A stretch of DNA of 38,666 nucleotides from the NCBI GenBank assembly GCA_905182235.1, contig CAJJAM010000008.1, forward strand, positions 1 to 38,666, written 5' to 3'. How positions within the stretch are numbered: the first letter of the stretch is position 1; every line of letters starts with the position of its first letter. This DNA comes from SAR86 cluster bacterium SAR86B (GTDB lineage: Bacteria > Pseudomonadota > Gammaproteobacteria > Magnimaribacterales > Magnimaribacteraceae). The notes under the pieces are model-generated. The model worked only from the letters and a program-made list of their open reading frames with translations, was not told the origin of the DNA and searched no databases. Position numbers and translations under genes: made by a program. This document shows, piece after piece, positions 23,435 to 32,140 of this stretch.

Positions 23435-24718
23435 ATGGCAAAGATAAAATCAGTAAGAGGTATGAATGATATACCGCCAGAGCAAACGCTATATTGGCGT
23501 TATGCTGAAGAAATAATTAGTAGCACTTTTTCTTCTTATGGTTATCAAGAGATTAGATTCCCAATCGTAGAGAGTACAGAGTTATTCCATAGATCAAATC
23601 AAGCCTCCGATATGGTTTCTAAAGAAATGTATACTTTTGAAGACAAAGGCGGTGATAGTTTATCTCTAAGGCCGGAAGGAACAGCAAGTTGTGTTAGGGC
23701 ATGTATAGAAAATAACCTTCTTAGAGTTGATACTCCACGACTTTGGTATAACGGCCCAATGTTTAGGTATGAAAGACCACAAAAAGGAAGATCAAGACAG
23801 TTTCATCAATCCAGTGTGGAAGTTTTCGGAGTTGAAGGGTCCGAGATAGATGCAGAAATTATAAGGTTGTCCTCGAGACTGTGGAAGAGACTTGGTATAG
23901 AAGACAAAGTGTATCTTGAGATAAACAGCATAGGCAATGAAGATACCAGATTAAGGTACACCGAGGATTTGCTGAAGTTCTTCGAGCCTCTTAAAGGTCA
24001 ATTGGACGACGATATCTTAAAAAAATTAAATGATAATCCTCTAAGGGTTCTAGATTCTAAATCAGAAAAAATTCAATCTTTATTAGAAGGTGCTCCTAAA
24101 ATCAGTGATTATCTAGATGAAGACTCTGAAACTCATTTTAAGAAGCTAATCAAGATATTAGATTTATTAGGAATCTCCTACGATGTAAACACCAAGCTTG
24201 TTAGGGGTTTGGATTATTATAATAAAACCGTTTTTGAATGGAAAACAAACAGCCTGGGTTCTCAAGACACAGTATGCGCAGGCGGAAGATACGATAATTT
24301 AATTGAAGAATTAGGAGCAAAACCTTGCCCCGCTATAGGTTTCTCCATTGGCATGGAAAGACTCATACTCTTAATTAAAGAAACTATTGACAATAAGTAT
24401 CTACAAAATCAAAGCATAGATTGCTTTTTTGTTTGTTTTGGAGAAAAAAGTATTTTACAAGCAATGATGTATGCAGAACAAATAAGAGATAGAATCCCCT
24501 CACTGAACTTAAAAGTGAACTTAGGGTCAGAGAGTGCAGGGTCCCAATTTAAAAAAGCCGATAAATCTGGTGCAAGATTTGCTCTAATTTTAGGAGATTC
24601 CGAATTAGATGACAGGGTTGTTTCTTGCAAGGATCTAAGAGAAAAATCAGAACAAGAGACCATGGACTTAGAGAGTCTAATTAATAAAATAGAGAATACA
24701 TTTATAAAGGAAAGATAA
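23435..24718 (+). CDS. hisS: Histidine-tRNA ligase
   Basis: A 427-residue class II aminoacyl-tRNA synthetase. Motif 2 is PMFRYERPQKGRSRQFHQ; the histidine-specific signatures RGLDYYNKTVFEW and GGRYDNLIEELG, and motif 3 IGFSIGMERL, are present. I chose ATG at 23435 (MAKIKSVRGMNDIPP), which matches the family start, rather than the in-frame TTG at 23417 inside ispG. The stop overlaps the yfgM ATG by one base. Confidence 0.97.
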   Translation: MAKIKSVRGMNDIPPEQTLYWRYAEEIISSTFSSYGYQEIRFPIVESTELFHRSNQASDMVSKEMYTFEDKGGDSLSLRPEGTASCVRACIENNLLRVDTPRLWYNGPMFRYERPQKGRSRQFHQSSVEVFGVEGSEIDAEIIRLSSRLWKRLGIEDKVYLEINSIGNEDTRLRYTEDLLKFFEPLKGQLDDDILKKLNDNPLRVLDSKSEKIQSLLEGAPKISDYLDEDSETHFKKLIKILDLLGISYDVNTKLVRGLDYYNKTVFEWKTNSLGSQDTVCAGGRYDNLIEELGAKPCPAIGFSIGMERLILLIKETIDNKYLQNQSIDCFFVCFGEKSILQAMMYAEQIRDRIPSLNLKVNLGSESAGSQFKKADKSGARFALILGDSELDDRVVSCKDLREKSEQETMDLESLINKIENTFIKER

Positions 24719-25353
24719 TGGCTAACTTTTTTTCATCTTCATCAGACGAACAAATAGATCTCCTATCTGTTTGGTGGGATAAATATAAATATATATTGGC
24801 ATTGCTGTTGGCTGCGTCAGTTATTTTTATTATTTATAGAGACTACTCAATCTCTTCTTCTAACGCCCAGCAATTAGAATCTGCAAAGCTTTACGACAAT
24901 TTCCTAACTTCGAGTATGGAAGATAAGAGGACCAGAGCTGAAGAAATCATAAACCTTTACCCTGATACATTGTATGCAGATTTTGCAGCACTACACTTGG
25001 CGAAAATATCCGCAGATAATAACAACCTTGAACAAGCTGAAGAGAATCTCAATTGGGTCATTGCAAGATCTTCTTCTTGGGGAGCTGAATTTAACCCCTT
25101 ACAAAGTATTGCCAAACTGAGATTAGCAAGAATTTATTTGGAACAAGGTAAAGCAGATAATGTTATGGACCTTTTAGGGGAAGAGCAGACTTTGACGGCA
25201 AGTTTATATGAAGTAAAAGGCGATGCTGAAAAGTCCTTGAATCAAATAAGCGAAGCTAAGTTAAGCTACCTTCAAGCATTAGAATTAAGCAATAGCCAAC
25301 CCATTAGATCTTTGATAAGTATGAAAATATCTGACCTTCAGGAGGGTGGATAA
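24718..25353 (+). CDS. yfgM: YfgM, SecYEG-associated TPR membrane protein
   Basis: A 211-residue protein with a single N-terminal transmembrane helix (about 24-41) and a periplasmic TPR domain, including EQIDLLSVWWDKYKY before the helix and YADFAALHLAKISAD after it. YfgM binds the Sec translocon and hands substrates to periplasmic chaperones. Its place between hisS and bamB is strongly conserved. It is one-base coupled to hisS, and bamB begins immediately after its stop. Confidence 0.92.
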   Translation: MANFFSSSSDEQIDLLSVWWDKYKYILALLLAASVIFIIYRDYSISSSNAQQLESAKLYDNFLTSSMEDKRTRAEEIINLYPDTLYADFAALHLAKISADNNNLEQAEENLNWVIARSSSWGAEFNPLQSIAKLRLARIYLEQGKADNVMDLLGEEQTLTASLYEVKGDAEKSLNQISEAKLSYLQALELSNSQPIRSLISMKISDLQEGG

Positions 25354-26517
25354 ATGAAAAGACTTATAAGGCTTTTATTAATTTTTACCTTGTATCTTTC
25401 ATTGGGTGCTTGCTCCACTCTTAGTGGATTAAAATTCTGGGGTGATGAAGACGAAGAAGAAGAGGGACCTGCTGAATTAATTAGAATCACAGAGAGCGTG
25501 AACTTAGATTCTGAATGGAATAAAAAATTTGGAAGTGACAATAATTTTGGACGATTAGTCCCTGCATTTTCTAATGACACAATTATTCACATATCATCGA
25601 ATGGTTATTTAGCAGCCATAGACTCTGATTCAGGATCAGATTTATGGACAAGAGAAACAGAAGATTTAGTCTCTGGAGCAATAACGGTTGGTTTTAAAAA
25701 AATATTCTATGGAACTTTAAATGGAGATCTTGTCACTTTAGATTTTAAAGATGGAACAGAAATTTGGAGGTCACAAACTTCAAGTGAAATACTCGCACCC
25801 CCGGTTACCAATGGAAGCACGGTTGCGGCCCAAACTTCAGACGGAAAAATTACTGGCTTTAACGTTAAAGATGGAGAGCAAAAATGGGTGCATCAGAATA
25901 CCATTCCTAAATTAACCTTAAGAGGGACTGCCACCCCAATTCTATCTAATGGGTTCATATTTACAGGGTTTGCTAATGGGAAGGTTTCTATGATTTACCC
26001 AGATTCGGGTGCTATTCGTCTTGAAATACCCGTTACAATAAATGAAGGTAAATCCGAGCTTGAGAGAGTTATAGATGTAGACGGTAAGTCCATTGTCTCT
26101 GATAACATATTAGTTTCAGCCTCCTATCAGGGCAATATAACTGCAATAGACTTACAACAAGGGCAGGTGGCTTGGCAAGAAAAAATTTCTTCTATTCATG
26201 ACCTCGTGACAGTAAGATCAAGAATTATAGCTATAGATGAAAAGGATTCTATAAAAGGATTTGGGTTAACATCGGGAGCAATACTTTGGCAACAAGATGG
26301 ATTAAGACTTAGAGGTATTTCTTCTCCTGCTGCTTTAGGTAACAATTTCGCGGTAGGTGATTTTGAAGGTTATATCCACATTCTTGACGCTAAAAATGGA
26401 TCTTTTGTTGGAAGGAAGAAGGTGTCCAATAGGCCTATACTGGAAGTAGTCTCCGAAGGCTCTTATCTGGTTGTTGTAGATGATTCTGGTAGGCTATTTT
26501 ATCTTTCAGTTAGTTAG
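25354..26517 (+). CDS. bamB: Outer-membrane assembly lipoprotein BamB
   Basis: A 387-residue lipoprotein with lipobox LGAC (Cys20) followed by an eight-bladed beta-propeller, seen as repeated blocks such as YLAAIDSDSGSDLWTRET, LVTLDFKDGTEIWRSQT and ITAIDLQQGQVAWQEK (quinoprotein-like repeats). BamB is the non-essential lipoprotein of the BAM complex that helps deliver beta-barrel substrates to BamA. Order yfgM-bamB-der is as in E. coli. An acidic run (residues about 31-37) follows the lipobox region. Confidence 0.95.
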   Translation: MKRLIRLLLIFTLYLSLGACSTLSGLKFWGDEDEEEEGPAELIRITESVNLDSEWNKKFGSDNNFGRLVPAFSNDTIIHISSNGYLAAIDSDSGSDLWTRETEDLVSGAITVGFKKIFYGTLNGDLVTLDFKDGTEIWRSQTSSEILAPPVTNGSTVAAQTSDGKITGFNVKDGEQKWVHQNTIPKLTLRGTATPILSNGFIFTGFANGKVSMIYPDSGAIRLEIPVTINEGKSELERVIDVDGKSIVSDNILVSASYQGNITAIDLQQGQVAWQEKISSIHDLVTVRSRIIAIDEKDSIKGFGLTSGAILWQQDGLRLRGISSPAALGNNFAVGDFEGYIHILDAKNGSFVGRKKVSNRPILEVVSEGSYLVVVDDSGRLFYLSVS

Positions 26518-26544
26518 TTTTTAAGTCAAAATTTTTGGTATGTC

Positions 26545-27924
26545 ATGTCGTCTGTTGTTGCCATAGTTGGAAGACCAAACGTTGGTAAATCAACTTTATT
26601 TAATATCCTAACAGGTTCTAAATCTGCTTTAGTCGCTGATTTTGCTGGCTTAACTAGAGACAGGCAATATGGTCACTTAAAGAATTCTTCTACAGTGCTT
26701 ATAGATACAGGTGGAATTAGTTCAGAGAGTAATGACATATCTGTGGCGGTTAAAAACCAAGCAGAGAATGCAATTCAAGAGGCTGACATATTATTTTTTA
26801 TAGTTGATGGCATAGATGGATTAATGCCATTAGATGAAGAGATTGCATCTTCATTAAGGAAAACAAATAAAAAAATATATTTATTAATAAATAAAGTCGA
26901 CGGATTAAAACAAGAAGCTAACGCAGTTGAATTTGAGAAACTAGGTTTCAAAAATACAATAGGTTTCTCTGCTGCGCATAACCAAGGATTAGGAGATATA
27001 AGGCAGACCTTAGAAGACCTTGAAGATAATGAATTCAATGATATTCAATCTTTGGAAGGCGGTATAAAGATATCAATAATAGGCAGACCAAATGCCGGTA
27101 AATCTACGCTCATAAATAAATTAATAGGAGAAGAAAGGGTCTTGGTTTCACCGGAATCTGGCACTACTAGAGATTCTATTGAAGTCCCTCTTAATTGGAA
27201 CGGTAAAAATATTATTCTGGTGGATACAGCTGGCATGAGAAGGAAAAGATCAATAAAGGAGGAGACGGAGAGGTCTTCAGTTTCTCAGTCATTGGAGTCA
27301 ATAAGAAGATCTAGTGTAGTCATTCTTGTATTGGATTCTTCTGAGACAATCGTAGATCAGGATATTCACCTCTTAGGCTTGGCTCTTGCCTTAGGAAGGC
27401 CGGCGATCATAGCTGCAAATAAATTGGATCTACTTTCAAAAAAACAAAAGGATGATTTAAAAGAAAATATTCATAGAAAATTGAGGTTTGCTAGCTTTTT
27501 AGAAACGCAATTTATATCAGCAAAAGAGGGTAAAGGAATTAATGTCTTAATTAAGTTAGCTGAAAAGGCTTATCTTTCAAGTGTTAGAGAATTACAGACT
27601 CCTATTTTAAATAAGATTCTTAAAGTTGCCTTACAAAGACAACCTCCTCCAATGTCAGGGAGGTTTAGGCCTAAATTAAGATATGCTCATGCCGGTGGAA
27701 AGAACCCGCCAACTATAATCCTTCATGGAAATAACCTTAAGCTTATAGGAGACTCTTACAAAAAGTTCTTAGAAAATTTTTATCGCACCCATTTAAAACT
27801 TGGATCAACACCACTCTTAATTAAGTTTAGTGAAAAGGAAAACCCTTTTAAGGACAAGCCTAATATTCTGACTGATAGACAAAAGAAAAAGAGAGCTCGT
27901 CTTGTTCAAAGAAGGAAAAAATAA
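26545..27924 (+). CDS. der: Ribosome-assembly GTPase Der (EngA)
   Basis: A 459-residue protein with two tandem GTPase domains and a C-terminal KH-like domain. The P-loops are GRPNVGKST (9-17) and GRPNAGKST (180-188); DTGG and DTAGM are the G3 motifs, NKVD and NKLD the G4 motifs. Der acts in 50S subunit maturation. The basic tail (QKKKRARLVQRRKK) is typical. The stop overlaps the next ATG by one base (TAATG). Confidence 0.97.
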   Translation: MSSVVAIVGRPNVGKSTLFNILTGSKSALVADFAGLTRDRQYGHLKNSSTVLIDTGGISSESNDISVAVKNQAENAIQEADILFFIVDGIDGLMPLDEEIASSLRKTNKKIYLLINKVDGLKQEANAVEFEKLGFKNTIGFSAAHNQGLGDIRQTLEDLEDNEFNDIQSLEGGIKISIIGRPNAGKSTLINKLIGEERVLVSPESGTTRDSIEVPLNWNGKNIILVDTAGMRRKRSIKEETERSSVSQSLESIRRSSVVILVLDSSETIVDQDIHLLGLALALGRPAIIAANKLDLLSKKQKDDLKENIHRKLRFASFLETQFISAKEGKGINVLIKLAEKAYLSSVRELQTPILNKILKVALQRQPPPMSGRFRPKLRYAHAGGKNPPTIILHGNNLKLIGDSYKKFLENFYRTHLKLGSTPLLIKFSEKENPFKDKPNILTDRQKKKRARLVQRRKK

Positions 27925-30062
27925 TGAAAGAGTGGAGGGGTATCAAGAGTTTTCTGTTAGTCTCCTTCCTCTTCTCAATTACAAATATAATCCAAGGTAA
28001 AGAATTGACTGAACTTAAACCACCGTCACCACAAAAGGTTCCATTTTTAATGGAGGCTCATGGAATTGAAAGAATTGATAACTATTACTGGATGCGTGAT
28101 GACTCAAGAAAAAGTAAAAAAATCTTAAATCACCTTAAATCTGAAAATAAGTATCTAGAGGATTGGTTTGCTTCAGGAGAAGATTCAAGAAAGAAGCTTT
28201 TTAAAGAAATAACAGATAGGATTCCTAAAAAAGAAGAGTCTGTACCTATTAGAATGGGTTCTTATGAATATTTCAGGCGATATAAGCCTAATAAAGAGCA
28301 TGCCATAATTATAAGGCGTGCTAATAAGAACGCATCAGAGCAGATATTGTTAGACGTAAATAAATTAGCAGTAAATTCAGATTTCTATCAATTAGCAAAC
28401 TGGAGCATTTCTCCGACCGAACAGATTTTAGCTTATGCTGAAGACACGACAGGTAGGCGTGAATATTTAATTAAATTTAAGAACTTATTAACCAAAAAAG
28501 TTTCTGAAATTAAAATTAGCGGCACTTCAGGAGACATGGCTTGGTCTTCTGATAGTAAACATTTCTTTTATGTAAAAAGAGATCCAGAGACTCTTCTTCC
28601 TTTCCAAGTTTATCGTCATTTAATTGGATCAAAGCAATCTGAAGATGTCCTGATTTACGAAGAAAAAGATCCAACATTTCATGTGTCGGTAGGAAACTCA
28701 AGATCCATGGAATTTATTGAAATAGATATATCCAGTACCACAAGTTCGGAGACCCTCTTGCTGAAGAGTTCTAAACCTTTAGAGAGCCCTATAGTATTCT
28801 TTCCCAGGACCTTAAATCATTTATATTCTGTAGAGCATGATCCTGAGCAAGATCGCTTCTTAATTCACACGAATTGGAAGGCAAAGAATTTCAGGCTCAT
28901 GGAATCAGCTCTTCCTAAATCAAAAAAAAGGTCTCAGTGGCAAGAAATCATTCCACACAGAGAAGACGTTTTACTTCAGTCAGTTCTGTCTTATCCAAAA
29001 AATATAGTTTTAATGGAAAGGGAATCGGGACTAAGGCGTTTGAGGATATTGGATGAGAAGGGTAATTCCGAAAAAGTGGTAAGTTTTCACGATCCCTCTT
29101 ATACAGCTTATCTGGCAGCTAATCCTGAATACGCAAGTAGTAAGTTTTATTACGGGTATTCAAGCATGAGATCTCCAGATGCTATTTATTCTGTTGATCT
29201 GCAAAGCGGTAGAAAAAGAAAACTAAAACAAGCTGAAATAAAGGGTCCTTTTTCTCCAAGCTTATACAAGGTTCAGAGGAAGGAAATTAAAGCTCGAGAT
29301 GGAACTTTAGTACCTGTCTCATTTGTGTACCGTAGAGATTTATATAAGAAAGGAAAAAATCCTCTTTTTGTATACGGTTATGGTTCATATGGGATATCTG
29401 TTGATGCAGGATTTAGTTCCACAAGATTATCGTTACTTGATCGGGGTTTTATTTTTGCTATTGCACATGTAAGGGGTGGTCAAGACTTAGGAAGAAAATG
29501 GTATGAAGATGGAAAAATTTTTAACAAGTTAAATACTTTCCATGATTTCATCGATGTAACCAAAGGCCTGGTTAATCTAGGTTATGGACAGGCGGGTAGG
29601 GTGTATGCCGGTGGAGGCAGTGCAGGCGGTTTATTAATGGGTTCAATAATTAATATGGAACCAAATTTGTATAATGGAATTATTTCAAATGTTCCATTTG
29701 TTGATGTCATAACTACCATGTCCGACGAAACCATACCACTTACAACAGGTGAGTATGATGAGTGGGGTAATCCTGCAAATAAGAAGGCATTTAAATACAT
29801 AATGAAGTATTCGCCTTATGATAATATTGGTTCCTATTCCTACCCAAGTATTCTTGTAACTGCAGGCTTGTGGGATTCTCAAGTGCAATATTACGAACCA
29901 GCAAAATACGTAGCGAAACTCCGAGATTACAATACTTCTGATAACCCTATTTTATTTAAAGTAAATTTAACAGCTGGACATGGTGGAGTTAGTGGAAGGT
30001 TTGCTAGTCTTGAAGAAGTGGCTATGGAGTACGCTTTTCTTCTGAGATCAGATAATAATTAA
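27924..30062 (+). CDS. ptrB: Oligopeptidase B-like S9A serine peptidase with signal peptide
   Basis: A 712-residue prolyl-oligopeptidase-family enzyme: an N-terminal beta-propeller (about 100-430) and a C-terminal alpha/beta hydrolase. The catalytic triad is Ser566 (GGGSAGGLLMG), Asp651 (LWDSQV) and His686 (AGHGG), each exactly 34 residues later than in E. coli OpdB. The shift comes from an added N terminus with a hydrophobic segment (about 8-23), which looks like a signal peptide, so I infer periplasmic location. OpdB cleaves after Lys/Arg in short peptides. The gene is coupled by one-base overlaps to der and to the following transporter. Confidence 0.92.
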   Translation: MKEWRGIKSFLLVSFLFSITNIIQGKELTELKPPSPQKVPFLMEAHGIERIDNYYWMRDDSRKSKKILNHLKSENKYLEDWFASGEDSRKKLFKEITDRIPKKEESVPIRMGSYEYFRRYKPNKEHAIIIRRANKNASEQILLDVNKLAVNSDFYQLANWSISPTEQILAYAEDTTGRREYLIKFKNLLTKKVSEIKISGTSGDMAWSSDSKHFFYVKRDPETLLPFQVYRHLIGSKQSEDVLIYEEKDPTFHVSVGNSRSMEFIEIDISSTTSSETLLLKSSKPLESPIVFFPRTLNHLYSVEHDPEQDRFLIHTNWKAKNFRLMESALPKSKKRSQWQEIIPHREDVLLQSVLSYPKNIVLMERESGLRRLRILDEKGNSEKVVSFHDPSYTAYLAANPEYASSKFYYGYSSMRSPDAIYSVDLQSGRKRKLKQAEIKGPFSPSLYKVQRKEIKARDGTLVPVSFVYRRDLYKKGKNPLFVYGYGSYGISVDAGFSSTRLSLLDRGFIFAIAHVRGGQDLGRKWYEDGKIFNKLNTFHDFIDVTKGLVNLGYGQAGRVYAGGGSAGGLLMGSIINMEPNLYNGIISNVPFVDVITTMSDETIPLTTGEYDEWGNPANKKAFKYIMKYSPYDNIGSYSYPSILVTAGLWDSQVQYYEPAKYVAKLRDYNTSDNPILFKVNLTAGHGGVSGRFASLEEVAMEYAFLLRSDNN

Positions 30063-31309
30063 TGCAAAATTTAGAAGGATCTAAAAACTTAAAACAAACC
30101 GACAATAAAGTCCTTTCTATCTTAATGTTCATCATACTGTTTGTAAGTATGGGGCAGTCCGTCTACTGGCAATCGATGCCTATTATAGGAAGAGAATTTG
30201 GATTCTCTGAAGTTCAAATTAATAGTCTCATTTCAATATCTGCGGCTATGTTTATTATTTTTACTCCTTATTGGGGAAAATTGAGTGACAAAATAGGAAG
30301 AAAGAAAGTCTTGATAATGGGACTATCCGGCTATGTTTTATCGACATTATTTTTTTGTTTCTTTGTTTCTTATGGACTAAGCGGTTATTTTTCAGGCCTC
30401 AGTCTGTTGTTTATTTTACTCCTAGCAAGAATGCTCAATTCTGCTTTAGGAGCAGCCTCAAGGCCTGCTACCGGAGCTTACGTTGCTGATATTACATCTG
30501 ATGAAGATCGCTCAGCAGGTATGGGAAAATTTGGAGCAGCAAATAATATAGGAACAATAGCTGGACCGGTTTTGGTTGGATCTTTAATTGGAATAAACTT
30601 GTTTTCTGTTGATATTCAAAACTTTGGATTGCTTACACCGTTATTAATTATGTCTTTTATAATGTTTGCAGCTATTATTTTTGCTTTTGTTTTCCTCCCA
30701 ACTACACCAACTCGAACTTTAGAAGATACTCCAGTATCAAGGCCTGCTCTAGATAAAAACCTTAAATATCTTCTTGCAATAGGCGTTATTATTTTTACAA
30801 GTTTTGCTATTTTTCAGTCTGTTACCGCCTACTATTTACAGGATAGATTTTTGCTATCTCTAAACGAAACAGCTAAATCAACAGCTTTAGTTTTAGGCTC
30901 AATGGCTGCAATGTCTATAGTTGCTCAGTTAACCATCGTCCAAAGATTTAAAGGTTCGCCGTTGCGTTTAATTTGGTGGTCTATACCTTTCTTTGTTGCA
31001 AGTGCAATCGTCGTGGCATTCTCGTTAAACTTCAATTGGGTTCTTGTTGGAATGAGCTTGATGGGCCTAGGCATGGGGTTGGCTTCACCTGGGTACACAG
31101 CTTCTGCATCTCTTAATGCAGATATAAACAATCAAGGAGCCGCTGTAGGCTTGGCGATGATAGCTCCAGGCATGGGTTTTGCCTTAGGCCCTCTCTTGAG
31201 TGGTTTTCTTTATCAAGCCAATCTAATCCTCCCTTTCCTGTTTACCATACCTCTTTTTTTAATAGCATCTTTTCTAATTTTTCAATTAGAAAAAAAATCT
31301 TTTCAGTAG
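30062..31309 (+). CDS. Major facilitator superfamily transporter
   Basis: A 415-residue MFS protein with about 12 membrane helices. Motif A is WGKLSDKIGRKKVLIMG (about 71-87), and the second-half fold includes MGLGMGLASPGYTASASLN. The pattern resembles the drug:H+ antiporter-1 (TetA-like) group, but substrate specificity cannot be deduced. Coupling to the peptidase gene (TAATG overlap) raises the possibility that it moves peptide products or amino acids; that is inference only. Confidence 0.85.
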   Translation: MQNLEGSKNLKQTDNKVLSILMFIILFVSMGQSVYWQSMPIIGREFGFSEVQINSLISISAAMFIIFTPYWGKLSDKIGRKKVLIMGLSGYVLSTLFFCFFVSYGLSGYFSGLSLLFILLLARMLNSALGAASRPATGAYVADITSDEDRSAGMGKFGAANNIGTIAGPVLVGSLIGINLFSVDIQNFGLLTPLLIMSFIMFAAIIFAFVFLPTTPTRTLEDTPVSRPALDKNLKYLLAIGVIIFTSFAIFQSVTAYYLQDRFLLSLNETAKSTALVLGSMAAMSIVAQLTIVQRFKGSPLRLIWWSIPFFVASAIVVAFSLNFNWVLVGMSLMGLGMGLASPGYTASASLNADINNQGAAVGLAMIAPGMGFALGPLLSGFLYQANLILPFLFTIPLFLIASFLIFQLEKKSFQ

Positions 31310-31394
31310 CCATGGTTTTTGATGGTATTTAGTTTAATCACAAATTATAATTGAGTGGCTTTAGCGCGCTCAAAAGCAAACCCTATTAAAGATA
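31310..31394 (+). promoter_or_regulatory. Intergenic region with candidate sdhCDAB promoter
   Basis: Eighty-five bases between the MFS gene and sdhC. A TATAAT hexamer at 31346-31351 would start transcription about 35-40 bases before sdhC. The best -35-like sequence, TTGATG at 31319-31324, is 21 bases away, too far for a standard sigma-70 promoter. An imperfect inverted repeat (TTGAG/CTCAA arms, about 31351-31372) lies just downstream and may form a weak leader hairpin. Confidence 0.45.
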
Positions 31395-31781
31395 GTGATA
31401 GAAAAAGATAATCGTCCAGTAAATTTAAATTTACTAACTATAAACTTGCCAGTAATTGGTGTTGCTTCTATTCTTCATAGAATATCCGGCTTTACTTCAT
31501 TTGTTTGCTTCCCGCTGGTTGTTTGGTTGCTGCACGTCTCTTTGCAATCAACTGAATCTTTTAGTCAGCTAAAAAGTCATCTGGAAAATAATACCCTTTT
31601 AAAGGCGATGGCAGTGTTTATAGTGGCAGGCTTTATTTATCATATCCTTGCAGGTTTAAAAAAGATCTTAGGTGAGATCTTTGGGTTTGGAGAAACTCTT
31701 AGATCCGGCCAGGTGTTGTCTTGGATTGTTTTTGCTTTGAGCTTCATCAGCTCTCTGTGGTTTTTAATTTATATCTGGTAA
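31395..31781 (+). CDS. sdhC: Succinate dehydrogenase cytochrome b556 subunit SdhC, GTG start
   Basis: A 128-residue membrane anchor with three helices. RPVNLNLLTINLPVIGVASILHR with ISGF is the family signature for the quinone-site Ser/Arg region, and His in IYHILAGLKK is the expected heme b ligand. The start is GTG at 31395, giving the usual short N terminus before RPVNL; no ATG is suitably placed. It begins the sdhCDAB operon and delivers electrons to ubiquinone at the inner membrane. Confidence 0.94.
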   Translation: MIEKDNRPVNLNLLTINLPVIGVASILHRISGFTSFVCFPLVVWLLHVSLQSTESFSQLKSHLENNTLLKAMAVFIVAGFIYHILAGLKKILGEIFGFGETLRSGQVLSWIVFALSFISSLWFLIYIW

Positions 31782-31786
31782 CAGTA

Positions 31787-32134
31787 ATGAAATTTTTTGA
31801 GTCAGGAACTAACGAATTCATAATTATAAGAGCATGCGCGTTGCTCATGTTTCTTTACATTATTTATTTAGTTTATTTTATAGTCTCAACTCCGGTAGTG
31901 GATTACATGACATGGGAAGCTTTTTTTGAAGGCTTTCTAACTAGAATTTTTTCAAGTATTTTTTTAATATCTTTTGCAATCCACACGTGGTTCGGGACTT
32001 GGGCTATTGGAACTGACTATTTTACGCCAGCAAGGTTGGGCGGATTAAGTAAAATTGTTTATTCCTCATACAGACTTTTTTGCGCATTGTTAATTACGGT
32101 TGTTTTAATCTGGTCCTTTATAATTATTTGGTAA
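31787..32134 (+). CDS. sdhD: Succinate dehydrogenase membrane anchor SdhD
   Basis: A 115-residue membrane anchor with three helices. IHTWFGTWAIGTDYF contains the heme-ligand His and the conserved Asp-Tyr pair at the quinone site. I chose ATG at 31787 (MKFFESGTNE), five bases after the sdhC stop, over a longer in-frame extension from 31721 that would lie inside sdhC and has no family similarity. Confidence 0.93.
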   Translation: MKFFESGTNEFIIIRACALLMFLYIIYLVYFIVSTPVVDYMTWEAFFEGFLTRIFSSIFLISFAIHTWFGTWAIGTDYFTPARLGGLSKIVYSSYRLFCALLITVVLIWSFIIIW

Positions 32135-32140
32135 ATAAAT

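Noticed and set aside
31351-31372. Imperfect inverted repeat before sdhC as a terminator
   Set aside because: The stem is short and mismatched and no T-run follows; at most a weak leader hairpin.
31721-31786. Longer sdhD beginning at ATG 31721
   Set aside because: The extra 22 residues overlap sdhC out of frame and are not SdhD-like; ATG 31787 just after the sdhC stop is the natural start.
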